Origin: Corynebacterium propinquum DSM 44285
GTDB taxonomy: Bacteria; Actinomycetota; Actinomycetes; Mycobacteriales; Mycobacteriaceae
DNA: 64,000 bases
Assembly: GCF_000375525.1 (NCBI RefSeq)
Contig: NZ_AQXC01000004.1
Coordinates: forward strand, 124,001-188,000
Direction of reading: 5' to 3'
The notes below the pieces were generated by a model. The model had not been told where the DNA came from and ran no database searches. It saw only the letters and a list, made by a program, of their open reading frames with translations. Positions 1-8,265 of this stretch are shown one piece after another. How positions within the stretch are numbered: position 1 is the first letter of the stretch; each line of letters opens with the position of its first letter. The translations under genes were made by a program, and so were the position numbers.

Positions 1-2
1 TC

Positions 3-743
3 GACAAGCTTCGCGCACGCCTGGCGAAACCCTCTGGTGATCCGCCGCTGGAGGTGGACTTGGGGCTGCGCCCGGAGGGCCGAAGCGGGGCAGTGGTGCG
101 CAGCATTGCGTCTTACCGGCGCTACTACTCGCAATGGGGAGAATCCTGGGAAATCCAGGCGCTGTTGCGGGCCAACGTGGTGGCAGGTGATGCGGAAGTC
201 GGTGCGGCGTTTATCGAGATGATCAATGATTTCCGTTATCCGGCCAGTGGGATCTCTAAATCGACGATCCGTGAGATTCGGCGAATCAAAGCACGTGTAG
301 ATAACGAACGCTTGCCTCGTGGGGCAGATCGCAATACGCACACGAAGCTTGGCCGCGGTGGGCTGACCGACGTGGAATGGACCGTGCAGCTGTTGATCAT
401 GATGCACGCTGCGCAGCACCATGAGCTACGCACCCCGTCGACATTGGACGCACTCGATGCATTGCGAGACTGCGAGATTTTGACGGACAATGAAACCGAG
501 CAGTTACGCGAAGCTTGGTTAATGGCGACGAATGCCCGCAATGCACTGGTATTAGTACGCGGCAAACGTGTGGATCAACTGCCGCAGCCCGGCAATCATC
601 TGGCACAAGTTGCCGGTGTGGCCGGGTGGGCACCGGAAGACAACCAGGAATTTCTTGAGGCTTATCTGAAGGCAACCCGCCATGCGCGTCGAGTGGTGGA
701 TCAAGTTTTCTGGGGTGAACCCGATTCTTATGAATATGACTGA
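3..743 (+). CDS. glnE: Bifunctional glutamine synthetase adenylyltransferase/deadenylase, 3' part
   Basis: This is the last 246 codons of an open frame entering from the left edge. GlnE adds AMP to, or removes it from, glutamine synthetase in response to nitrogen state. The visible part begins in the second nucleotidyltransferase domain: the stretch DLGLRPEGRSG followed by a YYxxWGESWEIQALLRA segment is the typical GlnE signature. The C-terminal helical region that follows (LTDVEWTVQLL, then ARNALVLVRGK) matches the GlnD-PII-uridylyltransferase-like domain of the family. The start and the first catalytic domain lie outside the window. Family assignment is firm. Confidence 0.95.
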   Translation, partial: DKLRARLAKPSGDPPLEVDLGLRPEGRSGAVVRSIASYRRYYSQWGESWEIQALLRANVVAGDAEVGAAFIEMINDFRYPASGISKSTIREIRRIKARVDNERLPRGADRNTHTKLGRGGLTDVEWTVQLLIMMHAAQHHELRTPSTLDALDALRDCEILTDNETEQLREAWLMATNARNALVLVRGKRVDQLPQPGNHLAQVAGVAGWAPEDNQEFLEAYLKATRHARRVVDQVFWGEPDSYEYD

Positions 744-809
744 ATGCGCAGAGCCGAATGTGGATAAACTCGATGGCACACCAACCTTTGGCGGCGAAAG
801 GAAATGATT

Positions 810-1274
810 ATGGGACTGTCACTCTCATTCAACGTTGACAATGCCACGCTGGCGGACCTGCAAGAATTGGTCGCGATGGCAGAGCACATCGGAATCGCCA
901 GCGATACGTATGTGGAATTTGATGAGGATTCCCGTCATGTCCGGGTCGATAGCGACGGCATGAGTGCAAGCAAAGTCGCGGAGATCCAAAACAACGAACG
1001 GGCTCGGAAGGCCGAACGACTCCACAGTGATGATGTCGATGACCTTGATGATGTCGATTATGCCGACGCCCGGAATGATGCAGATGCTCATCGTCGGCAA
1101 GAAAATCAGCATGTCCGGTTTACACACCCGCGTGATGGTGGGGAATGGTCTGGCATCTTCGATCGCGTAACGCGCACCGTCAACAACAACCCAGTGACGC
1201 AGCACATTGGGGATGCGGCGATGCGCTCGCTCGGCGACATTCTATCCGGGCGGCGGAATCCACCGCGCCACTAG
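810..1274 (+). CDS. Conserved hypothetical protein, acidic, 154 aa
   Basis: I do not recognise a characterised family. The start at 810 is preferred over the ATG at 804 because GAAAGGA (796-802) is 7 nt upstream of 810 but only 1 nt from 804. The protein opens with MGLSLSFNVDNATLADLQEL, followed by an acidic stretch rich in Asp around residues 70-95 and a basic, Arg-rich C-terminus. There is no signal peptide or membrane segment. It follows glnE by 66 bp in the same direction. The stop codon lies in an imperfect 14-bp duplication (1269-1296, 9 of 14 identical). Confidence 0.75.
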   Translation: MGLSLSFNVDNATLADLQELVAMAEHIGIASDTYVEFDEDSRHVRVDSDGMSASKVAEIQNNERARKAERLHSDDVDDLDDVDYADARNDADAHRRQENQHVRFTHPRDGGEWSGIFDRVTRTVNNNPVTQHIGDAAMRSLGDILSGRRNPPRH

Positions 1275-1287
1275 TTTTGGGGTGCTA

Positions 1288-1375
1288 GTTATGTGAGACG
1301 CATAGCATATTGACAGGTTTATCTACTGTGAAAATCACATAACCTGGTTATGCTAACCCCGATAAGCGTCATAAC
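1288..1375 (+). promoter_or_regulatory. Palindrome-rich promoter region before the 1409 gene
   Basis: Four copies of GTTATG or its complement CATAAC occur in 88 bp (1288, 1338, 1347, 1370). The middle two form the inverted repeat CATAACC-T-GGTTATG (1338-1352), overlapping a likely -10 element TATGCT (1349-1354). A second perfect inverted repeat, TGTGA-AAA-TCACA, spans 1327-1339. GTTATGTGA (1288-1296) is also the complement of TCACATAAC (1335-1343). This looks like an operator for an unidentified dimeric regulator. The spacing does not fit the GlxR/CRP consensus. Confidence 0.45.
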
Positions 1376-1408
1376 TGGAATAGCGCGTATAAGGAAGAGA
1401 TAGCCGAC

Positions 1409-1942
1409 ATGTCGAAACCGACAACTAACACGCACAAGGCATCACGCACCTGGTGGATTTACGGTGCGCTTGGCTTGGTGATAGTGCTCGCCGGTGTTTT
1501 CGTTGTCCCGATGGTGATCAATAGCTCGGACAAGCATAACGAGCAAACCGTTGGCTCGATGCTTGATGATCAACCGCATCCATTCGAAGATCAGGCAGCG
1601 GCAGGCAGTAGTATTGCGGCCGCCCCAAAATCAGAAATTTCCCCGCAGATTTATGGTCAGCGGTTGGCAGAACTCGCTTCAATTCTTGGCATTTCTGCGG
1701 ACTATATGAATCCAGATAATTGGCCCGAAATCGTGCTTCAAGTAGACCACGAGAACCGTGCCGCTATGCGGGTTATGCTCGAGAATATTTTGCATGATGC
1801 CATCGAGCGCGGCGATATTTCTTATGTTGACCGCGATCGGGTTCTCTATGCCTTCGATTTAGGGCTTATCGACGCCCCGCTTAGTGCTATTTCGAATTAT
1901 CCCATTGACGGCGAACCACTGGAATCACCCAGCTCAGACTAA
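1409..1942 (+). CDS. Single-pass membrane protein of unknown function, 177 aa
   Basis: No family was recognised. Residues about 14-36 (WWIYGALGLVIVLAGVFVVPMVI) form one transmembrane helix after a short cytoplasmic N-terminus, so residues 40-177 should face outside. The exterior part begins with a low-complexity linker and then a helical region (PQIYGQRLAELASILGISADYM onward). An AAGGAAGAG ribosome binding site lies 9 nt before the ATG. It is transcribed alone from a palindrome-rich promoter and ends 4 nt into the convergent MFS gene. Secretion or lipoprotein processing is unlikely because no lipobox or AxA site is visible. Confidence 0.75.
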   Translation: MSKPTTNTHKASRTWWIYGALGLVIVLAGVFVVPMVINSSDKHNEQTVGSMLDDQPHPFEDQAAAGSSIAAAPKSEISPQIYGQRLAELASILGISADYMNPDNWPEIVLQVDHENRAAMRVMLENILHDAIERGDISYVDRDRVLYAFDLGLIDAPLSAISNYPIDGEPLESPSSD

Positions 1943-3435
1943 TCAGTGCGGTTTTCCGGTTCCGGTGTGGTTGCTTCGTGGATCACCAGACCGTGCTGTG
2001 TCGCAGTGCTGTTGCCCTTTGAAGCCGCTGCAGCAGCAGAACCAGCAGGAGCCGCAGTGCCACCCGAACGCACGCGTTGAATCTCGCGTGTTCGCCAAGC
2101 CGTAGCGCAGAATAAGCCAGCAATACCCACCGCCCACACGCTGCCACCAGCAAGTGCAGCGAGTTGAAAATCCGTCCAACTATATGCGGCACCATCGGCA
2201 GAAATATCCAAGACAATGCCGATTCCCTGTGATGCCGCCATACCGGAAAGAAAACCACCCATATTCGCCAGCCCCGTAGCCGTCGCGACGGTCTCTCGCG
2301 AGACACCCTCACGGACATTATCAAAACCGTAATTCGCTGATGCGGCACACAGTGCAACAACCACATTCACCACAACGATTGCCGCCATCCCACGTGGAGT
2401 GCCGGTAGCGAAAAACACCACCCAAGTAAGCACAATCGTGGTGGAAAACACTACGACGGCCCAATGTCGGGTAGCTCCCAAGCGCGCCGAAAACATGCCG
2501 TGCAGGGGACCGGAAGCAACCGTAACGACGGTGTTGATGGCTAAGACTGCACCGGCTTGTTCGGAACTTAACCCCATGCCGAGAGTGATTAAAGGAAATC
2601 CCCACATCATCAAAAACACCAGCTGGAACATCAGGCACGAGTAGTGCATGAAAAACCCTTGCCATGCCACTGGAGTGCGCACGAGCGCACGAATCCGGGC
2701 GGCCAGGGAAGCAATGTTGGTATCTGGCGACGCGTCGTCTTTCGGAGCTGCATTTTTCATCGACGCTGCATCTTTGACCTTTGAGCCTTGCCCCATAGTG
2801 TGGCGATCGACGTCGGGAAGATCCTTAATCGCGAGTCCAGCCAGCCCGGCGATTAATATGCTCGCCGCGCCCAGAGTGACAAACGATGCCGTCCAACCGG
2901 CAGCACCCAGCAGGGCCAAAAACGGTACCGCGGAAATAAACTGGCCAGTCTGCCCAATCGCGCCCGTCAACTGCGTAAATAATGGAGTTTTGCGCAGTGG
3001 GAACCAATAGGGCAGAAGCCGCATGACCGCCAGAAAAGCCGAAGCATCCCCCGCGCCGATCAGCACCCGCGCGCCAATAGCCAGCGGATATGATGTCGTC
3101 AAGGCCAAAATGAATTGCCCGAGTCCCATGACTACCGCGCCGACAATCACCATCGCCCGTGGGCCAAACTTGTCGATGCCTAACCCTGTTGGAATCTGCG
3201 CCAACGCATACACCCCAAGCTGGACAGCAGCGAAGACCGCGATGCGCGAAGCATCCACCTGAAAGCGCTCAATCGCATCCACGCTGGCCACGCCAAATGA
3301 CGTCCGCCCGGTAATCGCGACGATATAGCAGGCCACGCCACCTACCCACACCAGCAGCGCCCGGCGGGTCACCACATCACGTGGGTGCGGGGCAGCAGTG
3401 GCAGTCTGAGAAGCTGATTTGGCGCGATTTTCCAT
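1939..3435 (-). CDS. MFS transporter, 498 aa
   Basis: Major facilitator superfamily permease with about 12 hydrophobic segments and a short basic N-terminus. The stretch PTGLGIDKFGPRAM (TM2-TM3 loop) corresponds to MFS motif A. The substrate cannot be inferred. The start is placed at ATG 3435 rather than 3444 because a -10 element TACAAT (3448-3443 on the minus strand) lies 7 nt before it, which would give a leaderless mRNA. A central cytoplasmic loop is Lys/Asp/Ala rich (residues about 205-240). The gene is divergent from thrC with only 35 bp between start codons and converges with the 1409 gene, sharing 4 nt. Confidence 0.88.
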   Translation of the reverse strand: MENRAKSASQTATAAPHPRDVVTRRALLVWVGGVACYIVAITGRTSFGVASVDAIERFQVDASRIAVFAAVQLGVYALAQIPTGLGIDKFGPRAMVIVGAVVMGLGQFILALTTSYPLAIGARVLIGAGDASAFLAVMRLLPYWFPLRKTPLFTQLTGAIGQTGQFISAVPFLALLGAAGWTASFVTLGAASILIAGLAGLAIKDLPDVDRHTMGQGSKVKDAASMKNAAPKDDASPDTNIASLAARIRALVRTPVAWQGFFMHYSCLMFQLVFLMMWGFPLITLGMGLSSEQAGAVLAINTVVTVASGPLHGMFSARLGATRHWAVVVFSTTIVLTWVVFFATGTPRGMAAIVVVNVVVALCAASANYGFDNVREGVSRETVATATGLANMGGFLSGMAASQGIGIVLDISADGAAYSWTDFQLAALAGGSVWAVGIAGLFCATAWRTREIQRVRSGGTAAPAGSAAAAASKGNSTATQHGLVIHEATTPEPENRTD

Positions 3436-3442
3436 ACGAGCC

Positions 3443-3463
3443 ATTGTAGGTAGACGCTAAGAT
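3443..3463. promoter_or_regulatory. Overlapping divergent leaderless promoters (MFS / thrC)
   Basis: The + strand has TAAGAT (3458-3463), 7 nt before the thrC GTG at 3471. The - strand has TACAAT (3448-3443), 7 nt before the MFS ATG at 3435. Each -35 region must lie inside the other gene's first codons, so the two polymerases would compete for the same DNA. Neither start has a Shine-Dalgarno sequence. Confidence 0.6.
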
Positions 3464-3470
3464 GAAACCC

Positions 3471-4928
3471 GTGGATTATATTTCGACTCGTGATACCCAG
3501 GCCCAACCCGCACAATTTACCGACATCTTACTCGGTGGCCTTGCCGCTGACGGCGGGCTCTATTTGCCGACGAGCTACCCGCATCTCGGCGCAGAGAAAT
3601 TAGCAGAACTCCGGGAGACCTCGCGCACCCACGGATACGCCGGGCTGGCAGCAGAAATCCTGAAGTTGTTCGTCGACGATATTCCTGCCGACGAGCTCGA
3701 AGCCATGGCGCACAGGGCCTATAGCACCGAGAAATTCGCCCACGAAGAAATCGTGCCGGTGACCAAGCTGGATGAGCAGTTTTATATCGGCCACTTGTCT
3801 GAAGGCCCAACCGCAGCGTTTAAAGACATGGCTATGCAGCTGCTCGGCGAGCTTTTCGAATACGAATTGGCGCGCCGCGACACCACGTTGAATATTCTGG
3901 GCGCGACTTCCGGCGATACCGGCTCATCAGCGGAATACGCCATGCGTGGGCGGCAAGGTATCCGTGTGTTTATGCTGACGCCGAAAGGACGGATGACGCC
4001 GTTCCAGCAGGCGCAGATGTTTGGGTTAGACGATGAGAATATTTTCAATATTGCCCTCGATGGTGTCTTCGATGATTGCCAGGACGTCGTCAAGGCCGTC
4101 AGCGCGGATGAGGCTTTCAAGCGCGATTACCGCATCGGCGCGGTGAATTCGATTAACTGGGCGCGACTGCTGGCGCAGATCGTGTATTACGTTTCCTGCT
4201 GGATCAAAGTCACCGACGCCACCGGTGATTATTCGCAGAAGGTCTCGTTTAGCGTGCCGACGGGCAACTTCGGCGATATTTGTGCAGGGCACATCGCACG
4301 CCAAATGGGGTTGCCAATCGACCGGCTGATCGTCGCCACGAATGAAAACGACGTGCTGGACGAGTTTTTCCGCACCGGGCAATACCGGCCGCGCTCTGCC
4401 GCGGATACCCACGAGACTTCCTCGCCGTCGATGGATATTTCCCGCGCGTCGAATTTCGAGCGTTTCATTGCGGACTTGCTGGATCGCGATGCCGCCCAGG
4501 TGGCAGACCTGTTCGGCCACCGCATCAAGGATGGTGGTTTTGCGCTTGCCGACGACCTGCTGGCGCGTGCGCGCGATGAGTTCGGGTTCGTCTCCGGGCG
4601 CTCGCTGCACGCGGACCGCTTGGCGACGATCGTCCAGGTACATAAAGACCATGAAGTGTTGGTGGATCCGCACACCGCTGATGGCATCAAGGTGGCCTGG
4701 GATGCCGTAGCCGAACACGACGTCACCAGCCCGGTGGTCTGTCTGGAAACAGCCTTGCCGGTGAAATTCGCCGACACTATCAAAGAGGCCCTGGGAACTG
4801 CCCCGGATATGCCGCAGCGGTTTGCCGGAATTATGGATGCCGGACGCCACGTCGCGGACCTTGATAATGATGCTGACAAGGTCAAAGACTATATCCGCAG
4901 TTCCATCGCAGAAACCAACGTGCGGTAA
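3471..4928 (+). CDS. thrC: Threonine synthase, 485 aa
   Basis: PLP-dependent lyase converting O-phosphohomoserine to threonine and phosphate in the cytosol. The N-terminal signature (DYISTRD ... LLGGLAADGGLYLP), the PLP-lysine region SEGPTAAFKDMAMQLLGEL and the GATSGDTGSSAEYA phosphate loop are all present, and length is normal for the long-chain thrC type. The start is taken at GTG 3471, giving MDYISTRD, which is how corynebacterial ThrC begins. A TAAGAT -10 lies 7 nt upstream, so the mRNA is probably leaderless. An in-frame ATG at 3462 is the alternative. It is not adjacent to hom-thrB, as is usual in the genus. Confidence 0.97.
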   Translation: MDYISTRDTQAQPAQFTDILLGGLAADGGLYLPTSYPHLGAEKLAELRETSRTHGYAGLAAEILKLFVDDIPADELEAMAHRAYSTEKFAHEEIVPVTKLDEQFYIGHLSEGPTAAFKDMAMQLLGELFEYELARRDTTLNILGATSGDTGSSAEYAMRGRQGIRVFMLTPKGRMTPFQQAQMFGLDDENIFNIALDGVFDDCQDVVKAVSADEAFKRDYRIGAVNSINWARLLAQIVYYVSCWIKVTDATGDYSQKVSFSVPTGNFGDICAGHIARQMGLPIDRLIVATNENDVLDEFFRTGQYRPRSAADTHETSSPSMDISRASNFERFIADLLDRDAAQVADLFGHRIKDGGFALADDLLARARDEFGFVSGRSLHADRLATIVQVHKDHEVLVDPHTADGIKVAWDAVAEHDVTSPVVCLETALPVKFADTIKEALGTAPDMPQRFAGIMDAGRHVADLDNDADKVKDYIRSSIAETNVR

Positions 4929-4945
4929 TCAGCACCGGTTGTGGC

Positions 4946-4951
4946 TATACT
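4946..4951 (+). promoter_or_regulatory. -10 element of the protease lipoprotein gene
   Basis: TATACT, with 8 nt between its end and the ATG at 4960. Transcription would start at or next to the start codon. No Shine-Dalgarno sequence is visible, and thrC ends only 31 nt upstream. Confidence 0.6.
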
Positions 4952-4959
4952 CTGTAGCT

Positions 4960-6045
4960 ATGATTGGGCAGAAACAGCAGGCCGACGCTGGCTCTGGCTA
5001 TAGCAGCGTCGGTGGCACTAGCCACAGCCGCACCGGGGTATTAGCGGTGATGTGCGCTGTGTTGCTGTTTGTTTCTGCCTGCACCAGTACTGGAATCTCC
5101 GCGTTCGGGGAGGGCGATCCTAGCGGTGGCTCGGCCGCGGATGGCTTCCCGGAGGGCGCGGATATGGCTGCTGAGTTTGATCCAGCGCAACCGCGCTCTT
5201 TACCTGCACCACCGCCGCGCGCTGATGCCCTCACGGGGGCGGATCAACAACGCCTTGGGCAAGAACCGCAATCGCAGACCCGGATCATTCACCCAACACA
5301 ATCCCCTTTAGCGCCGGGCGCACCGATTGATATTTCTACGCACGTACCCCAGCCCGGCGAGCAGTTTCATTACAATATCTGCACCGTTGCCTATTCTTTT
5401 ACCGATGAAGCAGGCACGGGCTATGCGATTACTGCTTCTCATTGTGGGCGGGAAGGCGATCTCGTGTGGGCGGGGCAGGCAAATAACCGTTTCCAGTGGC
5501 CAGCAGAACCGATAGGGTCTTTTATCTACTCTGACCTCTACACTGTGGATTCTTCCGATTTGGATATCGCAATCATTGAGCTTAATGCCAATGCCTATGA
5601 TGCCAGCGTGGCCGGTGGATCCGAAGCAGCGCTAAACCCGATGGCAACCGCGATTGCCGATCGGCTGGACTTCTTGCCGGAGCACGTGTGTAAAAACGGC
5701 CGTATCACTGGAATCACGTGTGGGGACACGACCGCGGCGCAGGCGTTGGGCAAATTGAATACCCATGACGGTTCGGTGCTGGATGCCAGGTCCGCCCGCG
5801 CTGCTCTGTGCGCGACCACGGGTGATTCTGGTGGCCCAGTGTATGCCGAGCTTAACGGCGAGCAAGTCATCGTTGGCTTAGTCTCCGGCACTACGACACA
5901 GCAGGCGGCGCACCAGTGCAACGGGGATGAACCTGTGGATGGAAACAACGGGGACATCAGTGTGTCATATACCCCGGCGACGGAATTTCAGCGCATTATT
6001 GGCAGCATTGTCCCGCAAGCCGCAACGACGACCACCACGTGGTAG
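4960..6045 (+). CDS. Trypsin-like (S1 family) serine protease lipoprotein, 361 aa
   Basis: Predicted secreted, lipid-anchored endopeptidase. The hydrophobic segment (residues about 27-40) ends in the lipobox FVSAC, with Cys41 the modification site. A Pro/Ala/Gly-rich linker (45-120) leads to a chymotrypsin-fold domain with the full triad: His161 in ITASHCG, Asp202 in SDLDIAI and Ser290 in TTGDSGGPV. The domain resembles bacterial S1 proteases of the streptogrisin / alpha-lytic type; its target is unknown. The ATG at 4960 was chosen because of the -10 TATACT just upstream. The final codons and stop begin a 3x15 bp tandem repeat. It forms an accessory group with the following Nudix and SGNH genes. 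Confidence 0.88.
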   Translation: MIGQKQQADAGSGYSSVGGTSHSRTGVLAVMCAVLLFVSACTSTGISAFGEGDPSGGSAADGFPEGADMAAEFDPAQPRSLPAPPPRADALTGADQQRLGQEPQSQTRIIHPTQSPLAPGAPIDISTHVPQPGEQFHYNICTVAYSFTDEAGTGYAITASHCGREGDLVWAGQANNRFQWPAEPIGSFIYSDLYTVDSSDLDIAIIELNANAYDASVAGGSEAALNPMATAIADRLDFLPEHVCKNGRITGITCGDTTAAQALGKLNTHDGSVLDARSARAALCATTGDSGGPVYAELNGEQVIVGLVSGTTTQQAAHQCNGDEPVDGNNGDISVSYTPATEFQRIIGSIVPQAATTTTTW

Positions 6046-6083
6046 ACAACGCAGTGGTAGGCAGCGCCGTAATAGGCAATGTC
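6039..6083 (+). repeat. 3 x 15 bp tandem repeat across a stop codon
   Basis: Units GTGGTAGACAACGCA, GTGGTAGGCAGCGCC and GTAATAGGCAATGTC run without gaps (12/15 and 10/15 identity between neighbours). The protease stop TAG (6043-6045) is in unit 1. Because 15 is a multiple of 3, in-frame TAG triplets recur at 6058 and 6073. Confidence 0.8.
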
Positions 6084-6122
6084 GAGTTGTGCTTGCAGGA
6101 GAGCTGGGTTGTCTGCTCCCGC

Positions 6123-6128
6123 TAGAAT
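6123..6128 (+). promoter_or_regulatory. -10 element of the Nudix gene
   Basis: TAGAAT, 6 nt before the ATG at 6135. Together with the absence of a Shine-Dalgarno sequence this suggests a leaderless transcript for the Nudix-SGNH pair. Confidence 0.55.
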
Positions 6129-6134
6129 GCAGAT

Positions 6135-6674
6135 ATGGCTATCCCGGAATTTATTACGGAACTGCGCAAACATATCGGTTCGGCACCCCTGTGGATTCCT
6201 GCGACGACTACCGTCGTCATCCGCGAAGTCCCGGCTGATGCCCCCATTTGGGAGGTGCCGACGGTTCTGCTGGTCCAACGGGCCGATAGTGGAGATTGGA
6301 CTCCCATTGGTGGCATTTGTGAACCGGGTGAACAACCCCATGACACCGCCGTGCGCGAGGTCAAGGAAGAAACTGGGTTAGATATCGAGCCCGTGGCATT
6401 GCTGGGATCTGGGGCAGTGGGTCCGGTGACGTACCCGAATGGGGATGTGTGCCAATTTATGGATACTGCAATTTCCGCGCGGTTGGTGGGCGCATACGAT
6501 CAGCAGCCACGCGTTGCCGACGACGAGTCCGTGGACGTGCAATGGTGCTCGGTGGCGCATTTGCCACAATCATTATCTGCCCGGCACCGGATGGTGATTG
6601 CCGATGCTGTGGCACAGATGAAAAATCCCGCTCGTTTTCGGCCCCGTCTCGGGTTTAACAAGCGCAATGGTTAA
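6135..6674 (+). CDS. Nudix hydrolase, 179 aa
   Basis: Cytosolic pyrophosphohydrolase of the Nudix superfamily. The Nudix box spans residues about 57-80: GICEPGEQ followed by AVREVKEETGL supplies the REVKEE metal-binding core. Residues WEVPTVLLVQRADSGDWTPIGG before it are the usual lead-in. The substrate (nucleoside diphosphate derivative or related) cannot be told. The stop overlaps the start of the SGNH gene by 8 nt, so the two are translated from one message. A -10 TAGAAT sits 6 nt upstream of the ATG. Confidence 0.9.
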   Translation: MAIPEFITELRKHIGSAPLWIPATTTVVIREVPADAPIWEVPTVLLVQRADSGDWTPIGGICEPGEQPHDTAVREVKEETGLDIEPVALLGSGAVGPVTYPNGDVCQFMDTAISARLVGAYDQQPRVADDESVDVQWCSVAHLPQSLSARHRMVIADAVAQMKNPARFRPRLGFNKRNG

Positions 6675-7716
6675 TGCGCCGCGGCGATTGCGTGCGAAAA
6701 ATGCCGACGATGTTCCCGCGCCTCAAGCACAGCGCCATACGCAGAACCAGAACGAGCTTCAGGCCCAGACCCTGACTCGGAAATGGCGCCGCGCCGTGCC
6801 CGCGTTGTTGCTCAGCAGTGGGCTAGTACTTAGCGCATGCAGTGCCGGTGTGGACAACGACGATGGCTCTGAAGCGGCTTCTGAACCAGGTACTGAACCA
6901 GCTTCTGAACCGGCTATTGATACCTATGTGGCACTCGGGGATTCCTATGCCGCGATGGCCTCGCGTGCCGGAGCCGACGATTCCGGTGATCTGGCGGCAG
7001 ATTTTTGTCGGCGTTCACCAGATAATTATCCCGCTGTGCTCGGTGATCTGCTTGCTGCAAATACCGTTATTGATCGTAGTTGCCAAGGCGCGATCATCGA
7101 CAACCTCACCGCAACCCGCGACGCCGGTGGGGTAGAAGTGCCCGCGCAGTTGCACGCTTTAAGCGAGACAGACGACGGCGCAACCGACAGAACCGTCGAT
7201 CTGGTGACATTGACCATTGGTGGTAACGACATTGGCTTCGGAGAAATGGTGTGGTGCGCACAGCACGCCCTCGAGACCGCCGAACCTTCCAACTGCGGCG
7301 CCTATATGGACCGGAAGGTTGAACACGAAACCCGTGTGGTGGAAGACCGACTACACGAAATTTTTGCTGAGATCCGTTCCCGGGCACCCGAAGCGCAGAT
7401 TATCGCCACGGGTTATCTTCCCTTGCTTGGTGCATTGGACGACTGCGCCGAAATTGCCGCCATTTCCGGGCCTGACCGCACCTGGCTACAAACTGTCATC
7501 CAGCAGCTCAACCAGGCTGTCGCACAAGCGGCGCAGGCGCACGACGTGCAGTTCGTGCTGCCTGCCGAGGCCGACAAGCATACAGTTTGTGCCGAACCAG
7601 AGCAGCGTTGGGTCGATCTTTCGGGGACGGCGACGGGATCGTTTCCGTATCATCCGACAGCTGCCGGGCAAGCTGCCATGGCGCAGGAAATCTATCAACG
7701 GATCCCGCGAGATTAA
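6667..7716 (+). CDS. SGNH/GDSL-hydrolase lipoprotein, 349 aa
   Basis: Predicted exported esterase or lipase. A basic N-terminus (residues 1-42) and hydrophobic core end in the lipobox VLSAC, with Cys58 as lipidation site. An acidic Glu/Ser/Pro linker containing repeated ASEP units (about 65-83) follows. Block I is ALGDSY (nucleophile Ser93), block III is GGNDIGF (Asn187), and the catalytic His is likely His329 in YHPTAAGQ. In this subfamily Asp/His spacing in block V is loose. The start codon overlaps the Nudix stop. The long cytoplasmic N-terminus may mean the true start is downstream, but no better ATG/GTG with a ribosome binding site is visible. Confidence 0.85.
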   Translation: MVNAPRRLRAKNADDVPAPQAQRHTQNQNELQAQTLTRKWRRAVPALLLSSGLVLSACSAGVDNDDGSEAASEPGTEPASEPAIDTYVALGDSYAAMASRAGADDSGDLAADFCRRSPDNYPAVLGDLLAANTVIDRSCQGAIIDNLTATRDAGGVEVPAQLHALSETDDGATDRTVDLVTLTIGGNDIGFGEMVWCAQHALETAEPSNCGAYMDRKVEHETRVVEDRLHEIFAEIRSRAPEAQIIATGYLPLLGALDDCAEIAAISGPDRTWLQTVIQQLNQAVAQAAQAHDVQFVLPAEADKHTVCAEPEQRWVDLSGTATGSFPYHPTAAGQAAMAQEIYQRIPRD

Positions 7717-7770
7717 CGGCATCATCCCTCTGGTTTCGCTGCCCTAACCCCGGCTTGTAGATTAGAGAGC

Positions 7771-8259
7771 ATGGCGGAGAATAAGCGAAGCTGGCTGGAT
7801 GGACCAGCAATTCCCGGTGAAAATGAAGATCCGAATTCACCAAGTCGGTGGCCCGGTGAAAAACTTGGTATGCCGAAAAACGGGCGCGGCTCGCTAGCGC
7901 CGGTGGGCAAGCGTGCATTAGCCGTGCTCATTGATTGGTTTGTGGCGCTTGCACTAGCATTCGGCCTTCGTTACGGGCTCGGCAGTGCTGATATCAGCCA
8001 GGGTGCTACCACTACCTGGAATTACCTGTTGTGGATTGCCATCGGCATAATTTTTGGCTGGCTGTTCGCGCGCACCCCAGGCATGATGCTGCTGGGGATG
8101 GGCGTGGCCCGGGTGGACGCGGAAGAACGCGTCGGCTTGTGGCGCGCTGTCGTGCGTACGTTGCTCACCGCCTGTTTCTTCCCGGCGGTGATGGTCGATT
8201 CCGACGGCCGTGGCATGCACGACCGCGCGACTGGAACCGCAGTTATTCGCACGAATTAA
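7771..8259 (+). CDS. RDD family membrane protein, 162 aa
   Basis: Small integral membrane protein with the RDD fold: a first helix (KRALAVLIDWFVALALAFGLRYGL, residues about 48-72), a second (WNYLLWIAIGIIFGWLFA, about 83-100) and a third after TPGMMLLGMGVARVD. Function is unknown for the family; transport or scaffold roles have been suggested. It sits beside lipA/lipB and DUF4191, its usual actinobacterial position. A -10 TAGATT (7758-7763) ends 7 nt before the ATG, so the gene is probably leaderless. Confidence 0.88.
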   Translation: MAENKRSWLDGPAIPGENEDPNSPSRWPGEKLGMPKNGRGSLAPVGKRALAVLIDWFVALALAFGLRYGLGSADISQGATTTWNYLLWIAIGIIFGWLFARTPGMMLLGMGVARVDAEERVGLWRAVVRTLLTACFFPAVMVDSDGRGMHDRATGTAVIRTN

Positions 8260-8265
8260 TGGTGC

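Noticed and set aside
759..767. Exact DnaA box TGTGGATAA after glnE
   Set aside because: A single 9-mer is expected about once in every 130 kb counting both strands, so one hit in 64 kb means nothing without neighbours.
1327..1339. TGTGA-AAA-TCACA as a GlxR (CRP-type) site
   Set aside because: The CRP/GlxR consensus has six bases between half-sites; here there are three. Kept only as part of an unidentified palindrome cluster.
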